A stretch of 64,000 nt of DNA from JBECKS01 sp964557005 (GTDB taxonomy: Bacteria; Pseudomonadota; Gammaproteobacteria; Pseudomonadales; JBECKS01). The translations under genes and the position numbers were made by a program. Shown in pieces: positions 8,913 to 17,614 of this stretch; positions within the stretch are counted from its first letter, which is position 1; each line of letters begins with the position of its first letter. The DNA is taken from contig CAZKYI010000001.1 in the NCBI GenBank assembly GCA_964557005.1, forward strand, positions 186,001 through 250,000. Reading direction: 5' to 3'. The notes beneath the pieces were generated by a model. That model ran no database searches and was not told the DNA's origin. It saw nothing but the letters and a program-made list of their open reading frames with translations.

Positions 8913-9511
8913 TTTTCTGCCTGAGCCAGTTTTAAATAGCGTTCATGCAAGGCATCAATTTTTTTGTGCAAGATTTCCACGCTGCCATCGTTGAGCAATA
9001 CATCGTCAGCTTTGGCGCAGCGAAGTTCTCGTGTGGTTTGTGCGTTCATAATCGCTTTTACACCTGCCTCATCAGTATTATCACGCACCGTGGTTCTGGC
9101 AACTTGCAGGTTTTCAGGGGCATCAATCACCAGCGTGCGCTGGCAGTAAAGATTTTGTCCTGCTTCAAATAATATCGGTGAAACCAGAATGGTGTAGGGC
9201 GATTGGCTTGCCTGAAGTTGCGCCTGAATTTCCTGTGCAATCAGCGGGTGCAACAGGCGTTCAAGCCATTGTCTTTGTTCAGGTGCAGCGAACACAATCT
9301 TGCGCAGTGCGGCTCTGTTCAGGGTACCGTCTTTGTCAATTACGCCGTCACCAAAATGTTCGGCAATTTTCTGCAAGGCGCTTGTGCCTGGCTCCACGAC
9401 TTGTCGTGATACCCGATCAGCATCGACGACTTTAATACCCAGAGTTTCAAAATAATTCGATGCGGCTGTTTTACCACTGCCAATACCGCCGGTTAGACCA
9501 ATGGTAAGCAT
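8909..9511 (-). CDS. coaE: dephospho-CoA kinase CoaE
   Basis: Catalyses the last step of coenzyme A synthesis, the ATP-dependent 3'-phosphorylation of dephospho-CoA, in the cytosol. The 200-residue protein opens with the P-loop GGIGSGKT at residues 8-15 and has the usual length. pilD ends 2 bases upstream, and yacG overlaps downstream. The pilD-coaE-yacG linkage is conserved in many gammaproteobacteria, although the functions are unrelated. Confidence 0.97.
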   Translation of the reverse strand: MLTIGLTGGIGSGKTAASNYFETLGIKVVDADRVSRQVVEPGTSALQKIAEHFGDGVIDKDGTLNRAALRKIVFAAPEQRQWLERLLHPLIAQEIQAQLQASQSPYTILVSPILFEAGQNLYCQRTLVIDAPENLQVARTTVRDNTDEAGVKAIMNAQTTRELRCAKADDVLLNDGSVEILHKKIDALHERYLKLAQAEK

Positions 9512-9513
9512 GG

Positions 9514-10425
9514 TTAGAACTGGAGCAGTTGCAGGTAGGAGTTGACGAGCTGCTCACCCCAAATCAGGGCAATCCAGCCTGCCAAAGCGAGGTAGGGGCC
9601 AAAGGAAACCGGTTGCTGGCTATCCCTGTTTTTATTGAGTATGAGCAGGGTGCCAACAATCAGCGAACCGCTTACCGAAGAAATCAGAATAATCAGGGGA
9701 ATCATTTGCCAGCCCATCCATGCACCGAGCATGGCGAGTAGTTTGAAATCACCATAGCCCATGCCTTCTTTGCCGGTCATCAATTTATAAGTCCAGTAGA
9801 CAGACCATAGCGACAAATATCCCACAACAGCACCCCACAGAGCATCATTGAGCGAAGTGAACAGTCCGTAACTATTGATGAGCAAACCCAGCCACAGCAG
9901 GGGAAAGGTAATATCGTCGAGCAAGTATTGCGTATCCCAGTCAATCATGGCCTGACAAATCAGTGCATAGGAAAAAACCAGTACGGCAAGCAGTTGCCAG
10001 CTAAAACCAAAATGCCAGGCCAGATAGGCAGAAATCAAACCTGTGAAAAGCTCCACCAGCGGGTAGCGTACAGAAATACCTTCCTTGCACTGGCTGCATT
10101 TTCCTTTCAGAAAGATATAACTGAGTATTGGAATGTTCTCTTCTGCGGTGATGAGATGGCCGCATTTGGGACAAGTGGAATGCGGCAGAACAAGATTAAA
10201 GGTATCGTGATGTTCGACAGCGATTTCTGTCGCTGGCGCGTCGTTGTTTTTTAAACTGTTGAGATACTCTGTCGCCTGTTTTTTGAAATCACGCTCCAGC
10301 ATGATGGGCAGGCGGTAAATCACCACATTCATAAAGCTGCCAAAAATCAGGCCGAAAATAAAACAGCAGCTAATCAAATACGCGGGGGAAGTGGTTAGTA
10401 ATTCAAACAGCGGTGATTCAGCCAA
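9514..10425 (-). CDS. pilD: type IV prepilin peptidase / N-methyltransferase PilD
   Basis: Inner-membrane aspartic protease that removes prepilin leader peptides and N-methylates the new N-terminus. Of its 303 residues, the N-terminal methylase part carries the zinc tetracysteine C85, C88, C110 and C113. Eight or so hydrophobic helices follow. The two catalytic aspartate motifs are present: IDWDTQYLLDD (D162/D164) and the GxGD motif in GMGYGDFK (D226). It lies 12 bases after pilC. It probably serves both pilus and type II secretion pseudopilins, none of which are encoded here. Confidence 0.97.
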   Translation of the reverse strand: MAESPLFELLTTSPAYLISCCFIFGLIFGSFMNVVIYRLPIMLERDFKKQATEYLNSLKNNDAPATEIAVEHHDTFNLVLPHSTCPKCGHLITAEENIPILSYIFLKGKCSQCKEGISVRYPLVELFTGLISAYLAWHFGFSWQLLAVLVFSYALICQAMIDWDTQYLLDDITFPLLWLGLLINSYGLFTSLNDALWGAVVGYLSLWSVYWTYKLMTGKEGMGYGDFKLLAMLGAWMGWQMIPLIILISSVSGSLIVGTLLILNKNRDSQQPVSFGPYLALAGWIALIWGEQLVNSYLQLLQF

Positions 10426-10437
10426 AAGTGCTTGCGA

Positions 10438-11697
10438 TTAAATCGCATCCCCCATTTTGAAGATTGGCAGGTACATGGCAATCAGCAGGCCACCGACAAC
10501 AACACCCAGAAAGGACATCATCGCTGGTTCCATCAAGGCGGTGAGGTTATCTACCGCATCATCGACTTCGTTCTCGTAATAGTCGGCCACTTTTTCAAGC
10601 ATCTCGTCCAGCGCACCCGATTCCTCACCAATTGCCACCATTGATACCAGCATGGCAGGCCACAGTCCGGAAGAATCGAGCGAAAAGTTTAATTGCGTAC
10701 CAGCAGAAACATCTTCCTTGATTTTTTTCAAAGCCTGCACATACACATAGTTACCCGTGGCACCAGCAACCGAATCGAGAGCCTCAACCATCGGCACACC
10801 AGCTGCGAAGGTGGTCGAGAGTGTCCGTGCAAAACGGGCAACTACGGATTTGTAGGTAATATCACCAAAAACGGGCAGTTTGAGAATGATTTCATCAACA
10901 CGGTCTGAAAAAGTTTGCGAGCGCTTTCTGGCCTCACCAAAGCCTTTGAAAATCGCAGCACCACCAATCACAGCAACAAACCACCATGCTTGTACGAAAT
11001 CGGAAATATCGACCACCATTTGTGTGAGTGCAGGGAGTTCGCCGCCCATGCTCTGAAACATCTCCTGAAAGGTTGGTACAACTTTAATGAGCAGAATGCC
11101 GGTAATTACCGTCGCAATCGCCAATACCGACAGTGGATAGGTTAAGGCTTTTTTTACCTTTTTCTTCAAGGCTTCGGATTTTTCTTTATACAAGGCCACA
11201 CGATTTAACAAATCTTCCAGAGCACCAGCCTGTTCACCTGCTTCCACCAGATTGCAAAACAGGTCATCGAAATGGGTGGGAAATTTTCTTAAGGAATCGG
11301 CGAGCGTATTACCCGCTTCTACTTCAATCTTCAAAGCCAGAATCAGTTTTTTGAGCGCCTTGTTATCAACACTGTCGGCCACAATGTCGAACGATTGCAC
11401 CAGAGGAATACCCGCTTTCATCATGGTGGTGAGCTGCCTTGCGAAAATGGCAATGTCGGCTGCTTCAATTTTCCCGTCACTTTCGCCACCCAAACCAAAA
11501 AAGGTAATAGGCTCGGCTTTCTTTTTAACCTTGGTGGCATTGACACCTTGTTTACGAAGATCAGCACGCACCGCAGCAATACTTTTACCCTGCGTTTCAC
11601 CGCTGATTTTGGCACCTTTTTTGTCAATGCCTTGCCATTGATACGTGCCGATTTTGGTCGGTGCTTTTTTTTGTGCTGCTGTCTGGGCTTGAGCCAT
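10438..11697 (-). CDS. pilC: type IV pilus inner-membrane platform protein PilC
   Basis: Polytopic platform protein through which the PilB and PilT motors act on pilin. The 419-residue sequence has two GspF-type domains, about residues 75-200 and 280-400, each followed by hydrophobic helices; the last helix is near the C-terminus (MSFLGVVVGGLLIAMYLPIF). Length matches Pseudomonas PilC. It follows pilB after 26 bases and precedes pilD by 12, forming one operon. Confidence 0.97.
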   Translation of the reverse strand: MAQAQTAAQKKAPTKIGTYQWQGIDKKGAKISGETQGKSIAAVRADLRKQGVNATKVKKKAEPITFFGLGGESDGKIEAADIAIFARQLTTMMKAGIPLVQSFDIVADSVDNKALKKLILALKIEVEAGNTLADSLRKFPTHFDDLFCNLVEAGEQAGALEDLLNRVALYKEKSEALKKKVKKALTYPLSVLAIATVITGILLIKVVPTFQEMFQSMGGELPALTQMVVDISDFVQAWWFVAVIGGAAIFKGFGEARKRSQTFSDRVDEIILKLPVFGDITYKSVVARFARTLSTTFAAGVPMVEALDSVAGATGNYVYVQALKKIKEDVSAGTQLNFSLDSSGLWPAMLVSMVAIGEESGALDEMLEKVADYYENEVDDAVDNLTALMEPAMMSFLGVVVGGLLIAMYLPIFKMGDAI

Positions 11698-11723
11698 GAT
11701 GCGGATGCCTCGGTGTTAGTATC

Positions 11724-13427
11724 TTAATGACCTGTGGTAACGCGGTGTACTTCTTCCAGGCTGGTAACGCCTTTCATTACTTTTATCAGACCCGAACGTG
11801 CGAGACTGTTAAAGCCTTCTTTTCTGGCAATGTCGGCAATCTGAATTGCGTTACCGTCGTCCATAATACATCGCTGAATTGCTTCTGTAATTTTAACCAC
11901 TTCATAAATACCGACACGGCCTTTATAACCACCATTGCAGCGTTCACAGCCGTTGGGTGCATAAACCTTGAAGCCTGTTGCAATGTCTTCATCGGTAAAT
12001 CCTGCTTCTTTCAAGGCACCTTCGGGTATGTCGGCTAATTTTTTGCAATCACACAACTTTCTGGCAAGGCGCTGGGCAATAATCAGCGCGACCGAGGTGG
12101 CAATGTTGAATGAGGGAATGCCCATATTGCGCAAGCGCGTGAGGGTTTCTGGTGCCGAGTTGGTATGCAGGGTAGACAGCACCAAATGGCCTGTTTGTGC
12201 TGCCTTGATGGCAATTTCGCCTGTTTCCAGGTCACGAATCTCGCCCACCATCACCACATCAGGATCCTGACGCAGGAAGGATTTCAGGGCAGCGCCGAAA
12301 TCCAGACCGACTTTGGCGTTGACGTTCACCTGATTGATGCCTTCAAGGTTGATTTCTACAGGGTCTTCCGCTGTGGAAATGTTGCGTTCTTCGGTATTGA
12401 GAATGGCAAGACCCGTATAAAGCGAAACGGTTTTGCCCGAACCCGTAGGGCCAGTGACCAGAATCATGCCTTGGGGTTTGGCCAGTGCTTCAAGGTAGAG
12501 TGCTTTTTGTGCATCTTCATAGCCCAATACATCGATGCCCAGGGTAGCCGAAGAAGAATCGAGAATCCGCAAACACAGTTTTTCACCCCACAGGGTGGGG
12601 CAGGTGTTCACACGAAAATCAATGGCCTTGCTTTTGGAGAGTTTGAGTTTAATCCGCCCGTCCTGCGGTACACGGCGCTCTGAAATATCCATTTTCGACA
12701 TCACTTTCAAACGCGCAGCGAGCTTGCCAGTGAGATTGACTGGAGGACGTGCGACTTCACGTAAAATACCATCGACGCGAAAACGAATACGGTAGGCTTT
12801 TTCGTAAGGCTCAAAGTGTAAATCCGATGCCCCGATTTTAATGGCATCAAGGAGTACCTTGTTGATAAAACGTACAATTGGCGCATCGTCTGCACCACCA
12901 TCGTGGCTGTCGTCTTTATCCTCGGGGTCGCCGCCTTCAATATCGAGATCGTCCAGCCCTTCATCGTCCAGATCACCAAGGGTTGCCTGTTTTTTATCGA
13001 GGTAGGTGGCAATGGCTTTGGCCAGTTTGTCTTCTTCAACCAGTACCGGCTCGGTGGCCATGCCAGTCTGGAATTTAATGTCTTCCAGTGCGGCGAAATT
13101 GGTGGGGTCTGATACCGCGATATACAGGCGATTACCGCGTTTATGCAAAGGAATGACGTGATGTTTTTCAACGAGTTTGTCGGCAACAATGTTGTCAGGA
13201 ATTTGCGTTAAATTGATTTTGGAAACATCGACCAGCGGCAGGCCGAATTCTTTGGCAGCGGAATAGGCAACTTTGGCTGCCGAAGCGCCTGAGGTTTCCA
13301 GTAATACGCTAATAAAAGGTCGATTTTGCTTTCGGGAAATGGCGTTGGCTTCCAGGGCTGCATCTTCATCTACGACGCCATCAGCGATAAGTTGTCGTGC
13401 AAGACCTGAGAGTTGTGATGCGTTCAT
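11724..13427 (-). CDS. pilB: type IV pilus assembly ATPase PilB
   Basis: Cytoplasmic hexameric ATPase that powers pilus extension. The 567 residues show an N-terminal MshEN/GspE_N region (about 1-150), an acidic linker at about 152-182, and the ATPase core. Walker A is GPTGSGKT at residues 326-333. Walker B is in DPDVVMVGEIRD. The zinc cysteines are CDCKK and CERCNGG near the C-terminus. It is the first gene of pilBCD-coaE-yacG. No pilA lies upstream or divergent, unlike in Pseudomonas. Confidence 0.98.
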   Translation of the reverse strand: MNASQLSGLARQLIADGVVDEDAALEANAISRKQNRPFISVLLETSGASAAKVAYSAAKEFGLPLVDVSKINLTQIPDNIVADKLVEKHHVIPLHKRGNRLYIAVSDPTNFAALEDIKFQTGMATEPVLVEEDKLAKAIATYLDKKQATLGDLDDEGLDDLDIEGGDPEDKDDSHDGGADDAPIVRFINKVLLDAIKIGASDLHFEPYEKAYRIRFRVDGILREVARPPVNLTGKLAARLKVMSKMDISERRVPQDGRIKLKLSKSKAIDFRVNTCPTLWGEKLCLRILDSSSATLGIDVLGYEDAQKALYLEALAKPQGMILVTGPTGSGKTVSLYTGLAILNTEERNISTAEDPVEINLEGINQVNVNAKVGLDFGAALKSFLRQDPDVVMVGEIRDLETGEIAIKAAQTGHLVLSTLHTNSAPETLTRLRNMGIPSFNIATSVALIIAQRLARKLCDCKKLADIPEGALKEAGFTDEDIATGFKVYAPNGCERCNGGYKGRVGIYEVVKITEAIQRCIMDDGNAIQIADIARKEGFNSLARSGLIKVMKGVTSLEEVHRVTTGH

Positions 13428-13440
13428 AGAATCCCGTAAT

Positions 13441-13452
13441 GTATTCGAATAC
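13441..13452. promoter_or_regulatory. 12-bp palindrome upstream of pilB
   Basis: GTATTCGAATAC is a perfect 12-base palindrome 13 bases upstream of the pilB ATG (13427), between the kinase terminator and pilB. A symmetric site at this position could be an operator for a dimeric regulator. No known binding motif was matched, and a chance palindrome in AT-rich DNA is possible. Confidence 0.3.
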
Positions 13453-13477
13453 TGCTGTTTTATTATTTATTTTTATC

Positions 13478-13499
13478 AAAAAACAGGCAGCAGAGCTGC
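13478..13499 (-). terminator. intrinsic terminator after the kinase gene
   Basis: Read on the minus strand, GCAGC-TCT-GCTGC (13499-13487) forms a tight hairpin, followed after three bases by six T (13483-13478). It lies 52 bases past the kinase stop and would end that transcript before pilB. The stem is only 5 bp but GC-rich. Confidence 0.65.
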
Positions 13500-13550
13500 A
13501 CTGAACATGCAGGCATTCTAATAAAAATAGTTGCTGACTGTCATGTGTTA

Positions 13551-14540
13551 TTAGCCCAGCAATTCCTTGTGCTGATGCCTTGCCAAACGCGGGCCGAATT
13601 GCGAAACAACTTTTGCAGCAGCCTTGCAGGCCAGAATGCCTGCCTGTTCAAAAGAATAGCCCTGATTGAGTGCGTACAGAAAGGCACCTGCAAACATATC
13701 CCCTGCACCGTTGGTATCAATGGCTTTGACTGTGCAAGGTGGAATGTCGAAGAAATTTTTGCCATCGAAAACCAGAGCGCCTTGTGCGCCCCGGGTAATG
13801 GCAAATTGTTTACAGAAAGGTTTGATGGCTTCGATGGTTTGAGACAGCGTTGAAGTGTTCGCCCAGATCATGGCCTCTTCTTCATTGCAAAATAACAAAT
13901 CAACCCCCGTGCCAATCATTTCGTCCAGTTGAGGCTTGAAGAACTTCACCATCGCAGGGTCGGAAAAAGTCAGCACGGTCTGGCAGTTATTTTGTTGTGC
14001 AATTTTCTTTGCTTCAATCGCAGCCGCCCGGCCTGAGTCAGAAGTGGCAAGATAGCCTTCCACATATAAATATCGTGATTGCCTGAGCGCATCGATATTG
14101 ATTTGCTCCACACTCAAACTTTCAGAAATTGCCAGATAAGTATTCATGGTGCGCTCGGCATCGGGTGTCACCATCACCACACAAGTGCCTGTGGGTAATT
14201 CGCAATGCGTTTGATTGGGGGTGCAAGTGATGTTGGCCTGCTGCATGTCTTCAACAAAAAACTGCCCTGCTGTGTCATTGGCCGTTTTACAGGAATAATA
14301 ATTGGTGCTGCCGAAACACGCCGCTGCAAAAATTGTATTTGCAGCAGAGCCACCACTTGCCTGAGTGGTTTTTACCTGTTTGCTTTCAATATCTTTCAAA
14401 ACAGCATTCTGGGTTTCCGGTGTTACCAGTGTCATTTGGCCTTTTTCAATGCGATGGCTTTTGAGAAATTCATCACTCACTTCCAGTTCTATATCAACCA
14501 GAGCAGCACCAATCCCATAGATGTCGAATTGTTTATTCAT
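13551..14540 (-). CDS. PfkB-family kinase, probable adenosine kinase
   Basis: A 329-residue ribokinase-superfamily kinase. The PfkB signature 2 with the anion hole and catalytic base appears as DTNGAGDMFAGAF (about residues 243-255), and the N-terminal glycine motif as GGSAANTIFAAACFG. The overall pattern is that of bacterial proteins annotated as adenosine or inosine kinase, which phosphorylate the nucleoside with ATP. Substrate cannot be fixed from sequence. It is transcribed alone, divergent from mrcB, and ends at an intrinsic terminator. Confidence 0.85.
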   Translation of the reverse strand: MNKQFDIYGIGAALVDIELEVSDEFLKSHRIEKGQMTLVTPETQNAVLKDIESKQVKTTQASGGSAANTIFAAACFGSTNYYSCKTANDTAGQFFVEDMQQANITCTPNQTHCELPTGTCVVMVTPDAERTMNTYLAISESLSVEQINIDALRQSRYLYVEGYLATSDSGRAAAIEAKKIAQQNNCQTVLTFSDPAMVKFFKPQLDEMIGTGVDLLFCNEEEAMIWANTSTLSQTIEAIKPFCKQFAITRGAQGALVFDGKNFFDIPPCTVKAIDTNGAGDMFAGAFLYALNQGYSFEQAGILACKAAAKVVSQFGPRLARHQHKELLG

Positions 14541-14667
14541 AAGCGCAAGTATTTATGATGAGTATGTAGAGGGTTCGTGACTGGCCAAGCTGGCAGCAGG
14601 CAGGGAAAGCGCATATTATTCAAGCCCGAAGCCTTGAGCAAGTTGGATTTCTTCAAAAATATCTCGT

Positions 14668-17010
14668 ATGGCAGCAAAGAAAAAAAGTCGCCGCAAAAAA
14701 GCCAAAACTTCGACATTCAAATTACTGCAACCTGTGCTGGTATTTGCCACAGGCTTGCTGTTTCTTGCAGCGGTGCTATGGATAGCTTTGTTGGATTTTG
14801 AAGTGCGCAATAAATTTGAGGGCAAGCGCTGGGCGATTCCTGCAAAAGTTTATTCCAGAGCTTTGGAAATTTATGCAGGTTTGCAAATCAGTTCTTCAGA
14901 TTTGTTAACCGAATTAAAACGTCTGCACTATAAGGAAGTCACACATCAGCAAGGCGAAGCGGGCACTTTTTCCTTTAAAGTCATCAGCCCACAGCAAACC
15001 CGTTTTGAGATTCAAACACGCGGTTTTCATTTTTCAGAGGGCAATCAAGGTTCGCAGCGTTTGTTGCTAGATATTCAAAACAGGCAGGTGCTTGCGAGTA
15101 ATCAGGCTTTGGTCAGATTGGAACCTCAGTTAATTGGCGGAATTTATCCCAGCCACCATGAAGACAGGGTATTGATACAGTTGGAAGATACGCCTGAATT
15201 TTTAATTGAAACACTGGTGCTGGTTGAGGATCGTGAATTTTTTAATCACTTTGGTGTATCCCCCGCAGCGATTGTTCGTGCAGCTTTGGTGAATATTTTC
15301 AGTGGCAGTGTCAGGCAGGGAGGAAGCACATTGACACAGCAGTTGGTGAAGAATTTTTATTTAAGCAGTGAGCGCACCCTGGTGCGCAAGGTAAACGAGG
15401 CCGCTATGGCCTTGTTGTTAGAAGCCCATTACAGCAAGAATGAAATTCTTGAAGCCTATTTGAACGAAGTAAATCTCGGGCAAATTGGCAAGCGTGGTAT
15501 TCACGGTTTTGGCCTGGCTTCACAACATTATTTCGGCACAGAAATTCAAAATCTTGAGCTGCACCAGATTGCCCTGCTGGTAGCTTTGGTGAAAGGCCCT
15601 TCCTATTATGCACCGCGACGTAATCCTGAACGTGCGCTGGAGCGAAGAAATCTGGTGCTCGATTTAATGATTGAAAATGGTTTTGTATCGAAGGTACAGG
15701 GAGAAATTTATAAAAAAAAGGAACTGTCGCTCACCGAAAATTCATTTTTGAATCATCGCCAGTACCCTGCTTTTCTCGATTTGGTGAAGCGACAATTACA
15801 ACAGGATTACAGCACGCAGGATTTGCAGTCGGAAGGTTTGAAAATATTTACAACGCTGGATCCGCTGTTTCAGGAAAAGGCAGAGCTCAGTGTCAGTGAA
15901 ACGCTGGGGCGTTTGAGGAATACACAGGCTCCCGATTTACAGGCAGCTTTGTTGGTGGTTGAACCACAAAGTGCCGAAGTGAAGGCGCTGGTTGCGGGCG
16001 TTGATATTGCCAGTGCGGGCTTTAATCGCGTGCTCGATGCAAGGCGACCGATGGGTTCTCTGGTTAAACCGGCGGTGTATTTGAGTGCGCTTGAAAGTGG
16101 TCAGTATCATTGGGCGAGTGTGATTGATGATTCTGAAATTTTTATTGATAAACAGGGCAGTGTCACCGATGGTTTCGATATAAAAAAGCAGGCTGATGCT
16201 TTGTGGTCACCCAAAAATTTTGACAAGAAGACACATGGGATTGATGGAAAGGTAAGCTTATGGGAAGCGCTGGCTTCTTCCTATAATCAGGCAACTGTGC
16301 GTTTGGGTATGCAGGTCGGTTTATCGACGGTGATTGGAGAGCTCAAGGCGCTGGGTTTGAAACAGATACCTGAAGCGTATCCGTCGTTGCTGGTGGGCAG
16401 TGTGGAAAGCAGCCCTTTTGAAGTGACGCAAATGTACCAGACCATTGCCAGTGGTGGTTTCAATACACCCTTGAGTGCGATTCGCGAAGTTCAGGATGCG
16501 CAGGGCAGGATTCTGAGTCGTTATCCCTTCAAGGTTAAGCAAGTGCTTGATAGACGCTATGCCTATCTCATTCACGCAGGCTTACAGAATGTGGTGAATC
16601 AGGGAACCGCAGTTTCGCTCAATCGTTATATCGACAATTCGATGGGTTTGGCAGGAAAAACGGGTACCAGTGATCAACAACGTGACAGTTGGTTTGTCGG
16701 TTATGGTGAAAATCTTCTGGCGACGGTGTGGGTCGGTAACGACGATAACACGGTGACACCCTATACCGGCTCCAGTGCTGCGCTGCGTGTCTGGACACAC
16801 TTTGCACTTCAATATCCCTTGCAGGCAAGAATGGATATTCCTGTAGAAGGTGTGGAGTGGCGGTGGATTGATTTTGATAGTCAGTTATTGTCGGCAGAGC
16901 AGTGTGCAGGTGCTATTTATGTGCCACTGTTGCAGGAAATGGTGCCGAAAAAAACTACGGAGTGTGCCAAAAACAAAACAGGCGGCGTGCGACGCTTTCT
17001 GGGCTTTTAG
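14668..17010 (+). CDS. mrcB: bifunctional penicillin-binding protein 1B
   Basis: Class A PBP that polymerises glycan strands and cross-links peptides at the inner membrane. Of its 780 residues, a lysine/arginine-rich cytoplasmic start is followed by one transmembrane helix (about 22-43) and a UB2H-like domain (about 65-150). The GT51 transglycosylase has catalytic E187 in VEDREFFNHFG. The transpeptidase has S464-x-x-K467 (SLVK), S538-Y-N540 and K664-T-G666. The UB2H domain marks it as PBP1b, which in E. coli is activated by LpoB; no lpoB is evident here. The downstream TPR lipoprotein gene may be functionally linked. Confidence 0.96.
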   Translation: MAAKKKSRRKKAKTSTFKLLQPVLVFATGLLFLAAVLWIALLDFEVRNKFEGKRWAIPAKVYSRALEIYAGLQISSSDLLTELKRLHYKEVTHQQGEAGTFSFKVISPQQTRFEIQTRGFHFSEGNQGSQRLLLDIQNRQVLASNQALVRLEPQLIGGIYPSHHEDRVLIQLEDTPEFLIETLVLVEDREFFNHFGVSPAAIVRAALVNIFSGSVRQGGSTLTQQLVKNFYLSSERTLVRKVNEAAMALLLEAHYSKNEILEAYLNEVNLGQIGKRGIHGFGLASQHYFGTEIQNLELHQIALLVALVKGPSYYAPRRNPERALERRNLVLDLMIENGFVSKVQGEIYKKKELSLTENSFLNHRQYPAFLDLVKRQLQQDYSTQDLQSEGLKIFTTLDPLFQEKAELSVSETLGRLRNTQAPDLQAALLVVEPQSAEVKALVAGVDIASAGFNRVLDARRPMGSLVKPAVYLSALESGQYHWASVIDDSEIFIDKQGSVTDGFDIKKQADALWSPKNFDKKTHGIDGKVSLWEALASSYNQATVRLGMQVGLSTVIGELKALGLKQIPEAYPSLLVGSVESSPFEVTQMYQTIASGGFNTPLSAIREVQDAQGRILSRYPFKVKQVLDRRYAYLIHAGLQNVVNQGTAVSLNRYIDNSMGLAGKTGTSDQQRDSWFVGYGENLLATVWVGNDDNTVTPYTGSSAALRVWTHFALQYPLQARMDIPVEGVEWRWIDFDSQLLSAEQCAGAIYVPLLQEMVPKKTTECAKNKTGGVRRFLGF

Positions 17011-17061
17011 CGCAGCACGCATTCATTGATAATGTTTGTTCCGATTCGCTGGTGAGCCACC

Positions 17062-17541
17062 ATGTTAAAGTTTTCCCTGTTAATGATTTTTCTCACTGTG
17101 CTGGCTGCGTGTACGCGCGTGGAGCAGGTTCCCCCAAAACAGCAACCGCAAGCACAGCCTGCGGTGGAATATCAGAATTTGAAATACCGGCTGGAGCAAA
17201 AGCAGGAAGCGCAGCCCCGGAGTGAGGTAAGTAATCCAGCGGTGGTGTTCCTGCTGGAGCAGGCGCAAGCAAGAAGTGATAACGGCGATTTTGAGCAATC
17301 AGTGAGTTTTCTGGAACGTGCCTTGCGCATTGCGCCACGAGAACCGATTGTGCACTACCGTCTGGCTCAGGCACATTTAATGCAAGGGCAGGCAAGCAGT
17401 GCCTTGCAAATTGCTTTCAAGGGCAAAAGTCTGGTGAGTTCGGGCAGCCAACTGGCGAGTGATTTCTGGCGTTTGATTGGGGATTGTTATGTGCGTTTGG
17501 GCGATACCGCCAAAGCGGGGGAAGCCTACGACCGTATCTAG
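17062..17541 (+). CDS. TPR-repeat lipoprotein
   Basis: A 159-residue predicted lipoprotein. The signal sequence ends in the lipobox LAAC, with the lipidated cysteine at residue 17. A proline/glutamine-rich linker follows, then tetratricopeptide repeats from about residue 70 (DFEQSVSFLERALRIAPREP, then a second repeat in LAQAHLMQGQASSALQIA). TPR lipoproteins scaffold protein complexes at the envelope. It starts 51 bases after mrcB, so co-expression and a role as a PBP1b partner are possible but inferred. Confidence 0.85.
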   Translation: MLKFSLLMIFLTVLAACTRVEQVPPKQQPQAQPAVEYQNLKYRLEQKQEAQPRSEVSNPAVVFLLEQAQARSDNGDFEQSVSFLERALRIAPREPIVHYRLAQAHLMQGQASSALQIAFKGKSLVSSGSQLASDFWRLIGDCYVRLGDTAKAGEAYDRI

Positions 17542-17614
17542 CCTGCTTTGGTTGCTGCATTATTGCTGCTAGTATTTCGAGCCTTGCGAATAAAATTTTA
17601 TTGAGGAGCGTGTT

